From Brachionus manjavacas (taxonomy: Eukaryota; Rotifera; Eurotatoria; Ploima; Brachionidae): 64,000 bases of DNA. The position numbers and the translations under genes were made by a program. The stretch lies in NCBI GenBank assembly GCA_019054805.1, contig JAHQIY010000006.1, forward strand, positions 3,720,001 to 3,784,000, read 5' to 3'. This document shows positions 49,955 through 61,700 of this stretch, in pieces (the stretch's first letter is position 1; each line of letters begins with the position of its first letter). The notes beneath the pieces are model-generated. The model was not told the origin of the DNA and ran no database searches. It saw only the letters and a program-made list of their open reading frames with translations.

Positions 49955-50248
49955 TATATTTTTAGATTTTTCATATTTTTTATTCTGAATGAGCAATTGC
50001 TCGGAAAAAAATCAATAAATGAATTGTTTACAAGTTAAAAAAAATTTTCAATTTTTTTTCTAATTTCCAAATAAAAATTAAACTCATTTTATTTTACCAA
50101 AGAGTTTAATTTCAAATATGAAAATGCTTGCAATTTTAACTTAAAATTATTTTTTTGAAACTGAAAAAAAATATTTGAAATATCTCACTTTTTCAATGTT
50201 AATTCAACATTGGATACATTTTGTAATTCAAACACAAAAAATTAAACT

Positions 50249-50485
50249 CTATTTAATTTAATTTTATTTAAGAAAGTTAGAATAAAATAATTACAGAAAT
50301 TAAGAAAGATATGCTAATAAAGTTGACTTTATTTTCAACTGAGTCAATAAAATAATGCATAAGTAAAAGTCAGTTTTATAAAATTTCTCAATTATTTGTC
50401 CAAATGGCATCCTAATTATGTTATTTTGATGTAGGTTCTTGTCTATTAGATAAGATAAATGAAATCTTTGCAAATGAATTTAATT
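50249..50485 (-). repeat. inverted duplicate of 36749-36986
   Basis: Directly abuts the right end of copy B and matches the flank of copy A in reverse complement. It ends about where a LINE fragment begins. No coding sense. Confidence 0.8.
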
Positions 50486-50639
50486 TATTTAAAAGAATTG
50501 TGTCGAGTGATGATCACGTATCTTTAGCTAGAAGTTTCCTATAAAAGATAATTGTCAAAAAAAATTAATAAAAAAATTCTAAAAAATGCTTACGCAAAAA
50601 TAAATGACTTAGATTAACAGTTCAATGGGTACAATATAG

Positions 50640-51046
50640 AACCTGGTAAAAATATTGAGCATCTAGAATTTGGAAAAATGGAAGAATTGGTTTAATAAAA
50701 TTAAAAAAAAACTAAATGATCTTATTCAAATATTTAAGATAGTCCATAACTACGAGTCGGTTAATTTAAAATATGGTTTGAAATTTGCACAGAAAAGTTA
50801 CGCGACAAGAGGTCATTCGCTTAAAATGGTCCGTGAAATAAGTAGAAAGTGTACGCTACGAGACGTGTTTTTGACAAATAAAATTGTACCTTATTGGAAT
50901 AAATTGTCTGAAAAAGCGATCACGGTTTAAATAGTTTCAAGGGTTTTTTGGATGTAAAATTCAATGGTAGCTGCCAAAGCTCATTTTGAGCTAAGTACTT
51001 CGGTACTGCATACATGCTGCAGTTAAACTACTACTACTACTACTAA
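50640..51046 (+). mobile_element. LINE 3' fragment (CR1/Jockey-like)
   Basis: An open stretch at 50670-50930 encodes the typical end of a LINE ORF2: NDLIQIFKIVHNYESVN, then TRGHSLKMV, RDVFLTNKIVPYWNKLSEKA and, beyond it, NSFKGFLD. It ends in a CTACTACTACTA repeat at about 51030-51045, a microsatellite-like 3' terminus. The reverse transcriptase and endonuclease are absent, so it is a 5'-truncated dead copy. Confidence 0.8.
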
Positions 51047-51233
51047 ATTTGATTATTTTAGCCATTTAGTCTATAAAATGATTGTAGGGTCAAATTGACC
51101 CGATCGTTCTTTAATAGTATAAAAATCAGACTTTCTAGTGTTAAAATAAAATAATATTTAATCATATTTTTCAAATTTATTTATATTCAAATATTATATT
51201 TATTATTTTATTATATTATTTTCATTTTTTGTT

Positions 51234-51345
51234 AACACAGTGTCAACTGCTTGGAATCATCTATCAAAAGAGATAATTGACTCAAATACTATTAATCAAT
51301 TTCAAAAATAAACTAGATAAATTAGATTTAGCAAGCTATAACAAT
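51234..51345 (+). mobile_element. short LINE 3' remnant
   Basis: Encodes VSTAWNHLSKEIIDSNTINQ, equivalent to the VNAWNKLP...NSFK segment at the end of LINE ORF2, followed by a stop within the frame. A GTACTTTGTACTGTACGTT repeat follows at about 51365-51385. Confidence 0.6.
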
Positions 51346-51385
51346 GAGGTTTTGTTACTTTCTGTACTTTGTACTGTACGTTGTA

Positions 51386-53265
51386 CTCATTTGGCTGCCT
51401 GTAAATTAAAATTCTTGTCTTAAAATTCATGTCATATGATTTTGGAAGTTTACATTCTTTAATTTAGAATTTAATTAAGAAAAGTTCTTTATAAAAATTT
51501 ATGATTTAAAATGTTTGAAATGATTCTTGGGCATAATAATTAATTTTGCAATCAAAATAAACTCTAAATAAATTTAACTTAAAAAAATATCACATTTTTT
51601 AGATTTTTCCTTCGTATTTTTGTAATTTCAATAGAAACTTGACATAAATCACAGCTAAAAAGGACGTTTGATTTTTATTAATTTATTATAAATTTAACAT
51701 AATAGTAGTTGCTTTTCTGTCAAATAAAATAATTTTTTCAAAAATATTCCTAAATCAAATATTGAACCAATATACTAATCATGTCATCTATTGTTTCCAA
51801 ATTGAGCACTTCATTACTTTAAATTACATTGAAGCCATGTTTACTTGGCAGAATTTTAAAGTTAATTTACCAAAATTTTGACCAGAATTAAAAAAAAATT
51901 AAAAAATTCCAAATTAATTATCTTTTAAAGGTTAACAATTTGTAATTTAAAACATTTAGCAAGCAGAGATGGGCTCGCACTGAATGTGTCATCTTTTAAG
52001 TTTTTAAATTTATTTTATGATGAAAAGAGTTAAAAAGGATTTTTTTCAAAAGATTTTCTTTTTATTTTGTATGTATTTAGTAAATTCAAAACCTTTTCCA
52101 TTTTAAAATTTATTTTCAAACAGAAATAACACATATTTTTTTAATATAAAATATTTGTAAAACATTAATAAAATAGAACTTTATCTAGCTATTGAATTGA
52201 AAAATAAATCTGCACAATTAAGCTATTTAGATAAGAACAATTAGAAAATTTTTATTTCAAATTTTTTTTTCATTTTATTATCAAAAACCAAATCGGGGAT
52301 GAAAGGAAGGATAATTATCATTCCGAACTGTCCTGAGTCTTTACCTAACTATTATCATTGAGTTTGGCTCTGAACCAGGTAGTGAAGTTGGTGAAGAAGT
52401 TGATGAGGTTGAAATTGAAGTTGGTCACATATTACATGATCATGTAGTCACATAATTGGCGAGATCGATTTTATATTCTCCTCAATCGATTATTATTATT
52501 ATTAAGTTTAAGTCCCATGGAAAAATTGAAGTATATTAAAAATTATACAGAATTGAGAATTGAGGATTTTTTTTTAAATATTTATCATGAATTTCAAAAT
52601 ATTATTAATTAATAATTAGTATTTATTTTTTTAATCCGAAAAATGATCTAATCATTCAAGTTTTTTATTTATTGATCAATTGAATGAGATATATCTCGTT
52701 AAGAGCTTTAGCTGATTTAAATTCTATGCTTCATATTCAAAGTAATGCTTGAAACAATGTTAAAAATAAAACAATAAGAAACAATTTTTTTAAAAACTGA
52801 TTCATAATAATAAATGATTTAAATAAAATTATTATTAAATGGTGTAGAATCCTTATAAAATTCAAGGGATTATTCTTACATCATGTTTTAAATATTCCAT
52901 TTAAAAAATGAATTCAATTTAAATCAAAATTTCTCCCTTAAATATTGAATCCGATTTTTTGTTAGGTTTATTTGAAAAATTTAGATCAAATTTAGATTAA
53001 ATTTCATTAATTTATTTGTTAGATTTTAAAGCTTAAATTTACTTTGGTGTTTTTCCGCATCGGAACTCTCAATTTCAACTTAATTCTTTTGAAGTATGGA
53101 TCTTTGTCATCATTAAATATTCTGATACATAATTAAATATTAAATTGCTAATTTTAACTCAGTATTAGCATTTTTTCAATGTATATCTTTTAGTATTTAT
53201 TATATTACTTTTAGGGTTGCTTAAAAAAAAATTTTTTTTAAATTAAAAAATTTTTGATTAATAGA
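51386..53265. other. AT-rich intergenic region before HEXD
   Basis: No gene recognised. A short run at 52370-52430 is less AT-rich (GTGAAGTTGGTGAAGAAG-like) but does not hold an open frame of note. A candidate 5' UTR acceptor (TTAATAG) lies just before the HEXD start. Confidence 0.4.
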
Positions 53266-56200
53266 ATGTACACAATCAGAAGACGGCAGAAACTACGTTT
53301 TTGGCTAACGATTGGATTGATTCTGTTATTCATATTTTTTTTTCTGTTAATAAATCAAACAAAGTCAATAGAAGACTCGGACCGAGATTACCATCGAAGG
53401 CGAGACAGTTACCGGAAGAAAGTAAAGGAAAAATACTCGGCTGACCAGCAAGTTGAACTAGAGCAAGATAAAAATGAGGAGTTAAAAGATGGCGCCAGTA
53501 AAAGCGAACTGGCTCGCACTATGAAATCAATGCACAAATTGGTTCATCTAGACCTAAAGGGCTCTCCACCAAAAATAAGCTACTTGAAAGAGCTGATACC
53601 ATTTATGAAAAAAGCCGGAGCTACTGGTGTTATTATTGAGTACGAGGATTTTTTTCCGTACAAAGACGATCTAGAAAGCGTCACTAACCAGAACCATTAT
53701 ACTAATCAAGAACTCAAGCAAATATTTGATCTTCTAAAACAAAATCAAATGAGTCTCATTCCTTTGATTCAAACATATGGTCACATGGAATTTGTGCTTA
53801 AATTAAAGCAATTTTCACATTTAAGAGAATCACCTGAGCATTATCAAGTAATAACACCCTGTCTGAATGAATCATATAGCAAAGTGCTTTACAAAATGAT
53901 TGATCAGATACTCGAATTTCATCCTGAAGAGCTCGAATATATCCACATAGGCTGTGATGAGGTATTTTTTTTTAATCAAAATGCCGCGTGTAAAAAAATG
54001 CCACACTTACAAACAACGAAAGATTTTTTTATCTAGTAATAATTCATTGTTATTTTCAAGCTGTTTTAAAGCAGTTTTTAATAAAAGTCACGTTACCAAT
54101 TTGGTCAATTATGTCAAATCCAAAAGACCTAATTTAGTGGTCATGATTTGGGAAGACATGATAAGAAAAAATATGCTGAGCAGTGTAAATTTAACTTATA
54201 GCTTAATTTTATTTTTTTATTTTTATCTTTAATAATAGAATGATTATTCAATTAAAACTTTTGCCAAGAAGATTGTACCGGTTGTTTGGAATTATAAAGC
54301 CGAAGTTGAAATCGATAGTGACGTGTTCAGGGTGTAAGTGTTAATTTTTTTTGAATAAATATAAGCTACTACAAGTAAGGCTTGAGGAAACAAAAACTGT
54401 AGAAATTCGTCTATGGTAGCTATACATATTATTTTACATTTTTTTTTGTTGCCGTGAAATTTTGTAATCTTTTAAATATGACAAACTTCAGGTTCATTTC
54501 ATAAGCATTTATTGCTATTAAGCTATGTTATAACATTTTTTTTTAATTAATTTTAGTTATAGACTAAAATTTAGCTTATCTTCCATTAGCGATATCCAAT
54601 GTAACTATAATTCTAGCCAAAAATAAAAAAATTAAAAATTAGACTTTTTTTTGTTTAATTAAGAAAGAATTCAGTTTTCTTATTTTTGAATTAATTTTGA
54701 AATTTTTTTCTAATTAAATTTTTAGGTTCCTTTTCCTCATAGATACCTCTAGTCCGATCCAAAACTTAGAATATTTTTCCTATTAATTTCAATATCAGAT
54801 TATTTAAAAATTTAATATTTAGTTATTTTCACATTTTTTGACAAAAATTTAGTTGAAAAGCTGTAAAATCATAAAAAAAATGAAAAAAATTGCTCTTTTA
54901 ATTTTCAAATTTCAATTATCAAATCAATCCTATTTAATATCTTGAAAAATTAAGAAACATTTTAAATTTTAAATAATACGATTATTTTAAAATCCGAGAA
55001 AAGATGCATTAAAAATTATTTAGTTTCTGAGGTTACCAATTTTGTTTTCAGGCAATCATCTATTTGGCTCTTAGAGTGTAAGAATTTGAATTGTTATTAA
55101 AAGTAAATTTTTAAATGCTTTAAAAAAAAAGCTAAATTGAACATTTTTTTAATGATCTAGATTTTTTTTAAATTCAAAATAAATCATTAATCCAATTTTT
55201 TAATATAATTGAATATTAATTTTTATCTACTTATAAGAACCAAATAACCAAATCTAAAAAATTAAATTCAAATACTAAAAATTAATAATATAAGTTTATT
55301 TATCTAAAAAATTTTTGTATTTCAATGCATTTACATTTACAGAATTTAGCCATAAAAATTAATTAGAAATTATTCGTTTTCTTTTTTTATTCATTTTAAT
55401 TCAAAGGTAAATAGTCCTAAAAAGAGGAAATTTCTGTAATATGACTTAAAGATTTTAATTGTTAAATTTTAAGATATGATGACTTATTTTCTGAGCTTTG
55501 GTTTGCTAGTGCCTTTAAAGGAGCAACTCGTCACTTGGAAATAATTCCGAATGCTGAGCTTCACCATTCAAACCACTTATCGTGGTTGAGTATAATTAGA
55601 AATTTTCCAAGCACACACAAAATTAAAGGAATGATTCTGACAGGATGGTCGAGGTAAGACAGAAACTAAAATTATTATTATTAATCAGCGTTATTATAAT
55701 ATTAAAAAGATATGACCACATGCAAGCTGTTTGCGAAATTTTGCCGGCTTCTTTACCTTCAATGACGCTTTGTCTACAAACTTTGTTAAATTACCAGGAA
55801 GAGAACGTCTTGGTTTTTGAAGAAACAAAAAAAATATTAAACTGCGACTATAGTGGTCATGAAGCAGGATTTTTACTCGACCCTACTAGTGTAATTAATT
55901 ATACTAGATTTCAAGTTACTGTACAAGAATTGACCAGTTTGTATAAATGTGATTTTCCCGGTGCGCACCTTTACAATTGGTTGTTAGGCCTTCGAATATT
56001 AATTCATGGATTCGAAACCAAGCATACAATTTATTCAGAAATATTGAATAGTTATAATTTAAAAAATAATTTTTTTAATACATTCAAATTAAAAGAAGCA
56101 ATCGATTTCATGTATCCGATGTTCAAGACAAAATTCATAGAATTTTTAACTCTAGGTGAGAAAGAATTCGACAAACTATTCTATACAGATTTATTTGAGG

Positions 56201-56346
56201 AAATATCAGCTGTTTATGTACAAAGATATGTAAGCCTAATCGATGAAAGGTTGACAGAGTTGAATAAAACAAAAATTCCAGAAAGTGCGCCAATACGACC
56301 TTTGAATAAGATAAATAAGCTTGATGTTGCACAGTCAGTATTGTGA
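53266..56346 (+). CDS. hexosaminidase D-type GH20 beta-N-acetylhexosaminidase with N-terminal membrane anchor
   Basis: Exons 53266-54035, 54061-54184, 54239-54333, 55474-55653 and 55710-56346 sum to 601 residues. Residues about 10-30 form one hydrophobic helix (FWLTIGLILLFIFFFLLIN) preceded by basic residues, so a type II anchor, followed by an Arg/Lys/Glu-rich stem of about 60 residues. The GH20 domain shows LVHLDLKGSPPKISYLKEL, EYEDFFPYKDDL, LIQTYGHMEFVLKLKQFSHL, the catalytic Asp-Glu pair in HIGCDEV, VVWNYKAE, LWFASAFKGATR, and MILTGWSRYDHMQAVCEILP. Human HEXD lacks a membrane anchor, whereas nematode HEX-2 to HEX-5 have one and act in the Golgi on N-glycans, so a Golgi role is likely here. 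Intron 1 is only 25 bp, unusually short, and deserves cDNA support. Intron 3 is 1.1 kb. Confidence 0.87.
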
Positions 56347-56989
56347 TTCGACTTAGACTCATCGGATTAGTATTAATTTTTTATTCTTTTATTAGTTTGT
56401 TTAAAATAAAATATTTGTTAAAAATATATATTTTTTTTATACATTACAAAGTTTTTAAGATGTTTTTTTTTTTATCTTGGGAATTTCAGAATAGAATAGA
56501 TTTATAACTGAGATGATCTTTTTTGCACATCAAAAAAGTTTCAAATCTTTAAAATACATTCGCCGACATTTATCTTTTATTATACAAGCTCTTTATCCAA
56601 ATCAAAAATACAATATCACAATATCAATATTATTAATTTTATTTAATGGAAAACAATTAATAAAAAATAATAAGGATCCATCCAAAAAACTATAATATCA
56701 AGCATACATAAAAATTTAAAAATATAATAGCTTCTTACAAACATACTCGCATTAATAATTTAAGAAATTAAAATTAATTTCGAAAAATTGAATCTTTTTT
56801 AAATTTAGATGAATCGTAGGTTTCAAAAATACAAATAATTATAATAGCAGCCATACGTTTAATAAAAAAATTTTTAACCCACATCCTAGTATGAATAAAG
56901 CCTTGAAAGCATTATCAAAAAATTAATCAGAATTAAAATTTCAATTGATTATATTAAAATAATCTATTGAAATTTTATTCTTTAAATTC
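56347..56989. other. spacer, no gene seen
   Basis: AT-rich, with the HEXD 3' UTR (AATAAAA near 56404). The small open frame at 56513-56695 has no recognisable homology. Confidence 0.4.
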
Positions 56990-57470
56990 CAAATCTGCAT
57001 TGCTCAGTCTAGATGGGGTCTAACCATGGATATATACAATCTTACCCACAGCTTTTCTTCTGTACTTGTAAACGTTCGCTTTAGCATTCTAAGTACCTTA
57101 TTCGCTTATGCACAAGCACTTTTCACTTGGCGGGTCCACTTAAAATCTGATGAGACCATCACTCCAAGGACTCTCTCACACTCTGTGGCCGCTAGTATAA
57201 CATTTAAGTTGCTTTTTTGTGTATATTTACGCCTTTCATTTAGTCTGCCGAAATGCATTACTTTACATTTGTTAGCACACAGTCCCATACGCCAAACCTC
57301 TATCCTTTGACATACTGCATCCAGATCTTTGTGTAACATCGCTCTTTCATAAACTCTATTAGTTATGCCGTGTATTTTTGAGTAATATGCATACAATTCC
57401 ATTCTATTTGAAACCCAGCCAGGGAGGTCATTGGGTTCTTTATTAAAAATCTCAACATACTAATTTCTTT
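56990..57470 (-). mobile_element. LINE reverse-transcriptase C-terminal fragment (Jockey/CR1-like)
   Basis: The minus strand reads LHKDLDAVCQRIEVWRMG, CANKCKVMHFGRLNERRK, LGVMVSSDFKWTRQVKSA, ANKVLRMLKRTF and LWVRLYISMVRPHLD, the standard order from the end of the RT palm to the thumb and connection region. A stop lies where the family has DLEFA, and another between VKSACA and ANK. It is noticeably less AT-rich than its surroundings. No ends were identified; a dead fragment. Confidence 0.8.
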
Positions 57471-57864
57471 TCTCCCATTTTGCTTCTTACATAGCATAAA
57501 TTAGTTTCGGATCATTTTTTGATTTTTTAGAGAGTCTGTTATCATAAACTTTTAAACTTTTTTCCATGTTTTCATCCTATACTAAGCTCGGTGCTTCATT
57601 TTTATCACTCTAATCAATTTAATCAGTTTAATCAATCTTAGTTCTAACTTTTTTTCTTTAAATATTGCGTATGCTTAAAAAATTCAATATGAATATCAGT
57701 TATTAGTATACTTAAATTACGTTAGCTAGTTAACTTAAGTGTATGCTAAAAAGAAAAAGTGTTATAAAGATTTTGATATATGTTGTAACAAATACTCCAA
57801 ACTTATAAAGCATTATCAAAAAAATTGCGATACGAAATCGGGTGAACAAAGCAGGAGTGAAATT

Positions 57865-58007
57865 AGTGTTGGATACGGTCAAGACAAACCGGTCCATTAC
57901 ACGGACGGTTTTTTGCGGTGATTTGGCCAGTCAGCTAGGCGGTCACGGCCACGGTTTCTGAAAATTTTGGCCGGTCAAGTGTCCGCTTGTAAGGATCCCA
58001 ACACTTG
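57865..58007. mobile_element. hAT-like MITE, 143 bp
   Basis: GC-richer than the surroundings. It begins AGTGTTGGATACG and ends with the reverse complement type GGATCCCAACACT, the hAT-style CAGTGTTGGG terminus. The flanks are GTGAAATT (57857-57864) and GTGAAATA (58008-58015), an 8 bp target duplication with one mismatch, as hAT elements make. Internal CCGGTC/GACCGG and CGGTCACGGCCACGG segments could fold. No coding capacity; the overlapping open frame at 57739-57921 is chance. Confidence 0.72.
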
Positions 58008-58772
58008 GTGAAATATTGTTATTTATAGAAATACAAATTAGTTAGAGAAATTAAAGAATTTTGAAAAGAAAATTCCTCGATTTTAAAAATTAAAATATCA
58101 TTAATACTTTAGATATTAGAAAAAAAATCTAAGTCGAAGCAAATTTTAAAATTTGACAAAGACTTGGAATGAATTAAGAATTTAGAATTTTTTTAACAAA
58201 TTTTACTTTATTTTTAAAAGTACAAATCGTGCCTCGGACTTGAGACTTTAATTTTTTTATCTAACTAATTCATTGTCACACATAAAAAAACTAAGAAAAA
58301 ATATACCAAACCTAAGAAAAGATAATTTATTTAAATCATTTTCTAATTTTATGGTTTATTTGAATTAAAAAATATGCAAAAATATTTTTAATATAATTTT
58401 TAAAGGTACGATAGTTATTAGATATTAATTTTTTTAACTATAGATTAGATAAAATTTATTCAAAACAAAAAGTAAGATAAGGAATTTTATTAAATATTTC
58501 AGCAATTTTAAAAATTGAAAATAAAAAGAGTCAATCAATTATAATTGTGAATGATAATCTGAAAAGCTTAAATGAAAATAATTATTTTTACTATAAATCA
58601 AAACAATAGAATAAGTTAGAAAAATTTCTTTAAAATCTATTAAATAGCTTTGAAAAGGCATATTTTGAAAATTTTCATAACCGGTTATTATAAGACTATT
58701 GGATGTATTTTTGATATGAAATTCGGAATAAAATTTAAGTCAGAATCAAATTTGTTCTGTCGACAAATTAGG
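58008..58772. other. AT-rich spacer downstream of the kelch gene
   Basis: Contains a short GCCTCGGACTTGAGACTT segment at about 58228-58248 that resembles GACTTGAGACTTG at 15800-15813, possibly a shared low-copy repeat. Otherwise featureless. Confidence 0.35.
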
Positions 58773-61700
58773 CTAATTTCTAAGAAAATCAAAATCATTA
58801 TATTTGTGGTACATTGACCATCCTTGTTCCAAATTATTGCAGTTCAAATACTCAATAGTTTTCAAAAATGATTTTCCATCAAATCCTCCGATTGCAAACA
58901 AAATTTCACCTTAAAAATAATTTTCTAAAAAAGCTTTTAAAAATTTAAATGGCAATAATCACCTATAAACTCAACAGTGACATTATTTCTAGCAATGTTT
59001 AGCTCAGGTCCGGTGGTCCATTTTTTATTTTTTATATCATAAATTTCAACACTTTTTAAAGACTGGGTTCCATTGGTACCACCAACTACATAAATCATTT
59101 GGGTTTTTTTGTGAACTGCAGCGCCAGCACTACGTCTTGGTTCAAACATGTTAGCGATTGGTAGCCAGCGATCATCGCGTACATTGTAGACTTCACACGA
59201 AGCCAAACATCGCATAGAATCATTGCCTCCGAAAACAAACAAGACAAAATCATTGCTTTTTTCATTATTTGATAGAGTGGTCCATATCAAAGCACTCTGC
59301 GATCTTCCATAGTTAAGCTCGGCCATTCGAGTAAATTCATTTGTTTCAGGTTCATATCTTAAACAGCATGTTCTTGACCGATTTGAGCACGAGTCGGCCT
59401 TGAGTCCGACCAAGTAGATAAACTTGTCGCACCCAATGGCGGCTAAATTGGTAAAGCCAAGCTCAAGGTCGAATTTGGTTAGCTTCCAGGTCTCTTTTTG
59501 CAAGTCAAACGTTTCTATTGAGTTCAAGTCCTCGTGACCATTCGAACCGCCCATAACATAAATTGATTTGGTTCTTTCCAAATAGGTTACGGCAGCACGA
59601 CCTCTTCGATGCTGCATAGGTTTTATTTCCTCTATGGTATTGTTCTTTGGGTCGTAAACCTCGCATAAGTTCAAGCACTCACCTCGCTCATAGCCTCCTA
59701 TTATAAACAGCTTGTTTTCGTATCCGATCACACCATGACTGCACCGAGCCAGCTTCATTTTGGCTAATCGCTCGCATTCGGTTCCGTTTGATTGAAGACC
59801 ATGATCCAAAGATGGCAATGACTCAGTGTCGTTGTTCAAGGAAGTTTTTGACTCAGAACGCATTTCAGGCTTGGAATCACTGTCACTCGAACTTTCGTTG
59901 GAAAGCAACAAGTGGACCGATAGAGTCACCAATTTTCCTGTCAATGTGCAAATGGTAATAAATGTATGTTTGTTGATTTGATGAGTACAAATAATCTCAT
60001 TATCATGCAAAACTTTAAATTTAATTGGTGTCCCATTCCCGATTGCACTGAGCTCTTGATCAGTTATCTTAAAAGTTGTGAGTTTTGAATTCGATCCGGT
60101 AGATAGCTGATGCTGGAATGATTTTCCAATTGAAGGTGAAATCGAATCTTTAAATATTTCAATTAAAATAATCAATTAGAATTTTAATTTTAATTTTTAG
60201 TAATTAAAAATTTATCGATTCGATATTTTATTAATCTATTAATCTTTTTTTCAAGTTCAGGTGAAATCTTTGATTGATATATTTTTTGTTCTTAGATTTT
60301 TTAATTGAGCAAATTAGTTTCTATTTTTATTAAACTTATTGCTATTAAAAGATTATAAAATTTTTTGGAACATAATTCACTCCTTATCCAGGAGCAATCT
60401 GGATTTAGGAAACACCGGCGAACATCAGATAATTTATTTTTTTTTAATTCAAAAAATTGTGGAATCATTTAATAGAAAAAAAAGAGTTTGTGGCCTTTTT
60501 TTTGATATTTCTAAAGCCTTCGATAGGGTTTGGCATGAGGGTTTACTTTTTAAATTGATTAAAATGAATCCACCTCATTACTTGACTAACTGGATTAGAT
60601 CCTTTTTAGATAGTAGGACATTTAAGGTAAATGTGAATGACCACTTGAGCGACGAATATCAAATAACTGCAGGTGTTCCTCAAGGCTCAGTAATTAGTCC
60701 TCTTTTATTTAGTATATATATTAATGACATCCCCAAAAGAAACAAAACAAATAACGAATACTCTCTGCTTTTCGAAGATGATCTAGTTACATTCTTCATT
60801 TATAACAAAAAGGGGAACCTAGAAAATAAGATAAATAAATACACCAACGAACTAGAACAATGGCTTATTAAATCAGTTGAAAAGTCATGTTCAGTAGTCT
60901 TCTCTAGGTACAAAAAATAGAGTGATAATCTAAACTTAAAAATTTATGGAAATAGAATAATGAACCAAAAAGAAATCAAGTTTCTTGGTATAAAATTTGA
61001 TTCTAAATTAAATTTTAATATATTAGTAGACGAAATTAAAGAACGCTGCAACAAAAGGCTAAATATTATTAAGATACTGTCAAATAAAAAATGGGGTCTC
61101 ACTCAAAACACACTAGGAAATTTATTTAAATCTTTAGTCAGATCAATTTTAGGCTATTTTTTTCCTTGCTTGAATTCATTTTCAGAAAATAATATCCCTA
61201 ATACTCCCTCCAACATAGTGCATCATGAGGCTTTTAATAAACTTCAATTACTAACAGTCTCAAATCGGCTTTTTGAGTTGAGTGTGAGATATGTTGGGAC
61301 AGGACTGAGTCATTCTATTCCATTGGTTATAAGACTGGTGGAGGAATACAAAGAAGGTTTCGAATCGAGATATATTGAATACCCAACTCCATTGTGTAAT
61401 TGCTACCTTACTATTTCCCTCCTTTTTTCCTGAAACCTGATCTATGTAAACATTTGCCACATGTAACAATCTATGTCTTCTAAACTTTCAGCTTATTTAC
61501 TTTATTTTGATATTTTTTTATCTCATTTTATTAACTTTAATTTTGATTTTGATTTTGATTTTTTTAATTTATTCTGAAGGAGCCCTTGCTCGGTACAGAA
61601 AACAAATAAATAAAATAAAAATGATAAATATAAAAAAAATAAAAAAATAGCTAATTTTTTGATTTTGGAGACGTTCAATCAGTATTTTTATGTTATCAAA

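Larger units (their letters stand above)
47480..50248. mobile_element. non-autonomous TIR transposon, copy B (inverted relative to copy A, interrupted)
   Basis: The left end starts GGTTTAATTTTTTATG and the right end finishes ACAAAAAATTAAAC, the same terminal repeats as copy A but in opposite orientation. The left portion (47480-47932) matches 37790-38235 of copy A; the right portion (49957-50248) matches 36987-37282. A Tc1-like element (47936-49954) is inserted in the middle at a TA. Without the insertion the copy is about 750 bp, lacking the central 500 bp of copy A. Confidence 0.78.

Noticed and set aside
57739-57921. Open frame of 60 codons
   Set aside because: Half of it lies in the hAT-like MITE; no protein similarity.
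58773-60147. Viral origin for the kelch gene because of the name influenza NS1A-binding protein
   Set aside because: The name reflects a host protein found through viral binding; the gene is an intron-bearing animal BTB-kelch gene.
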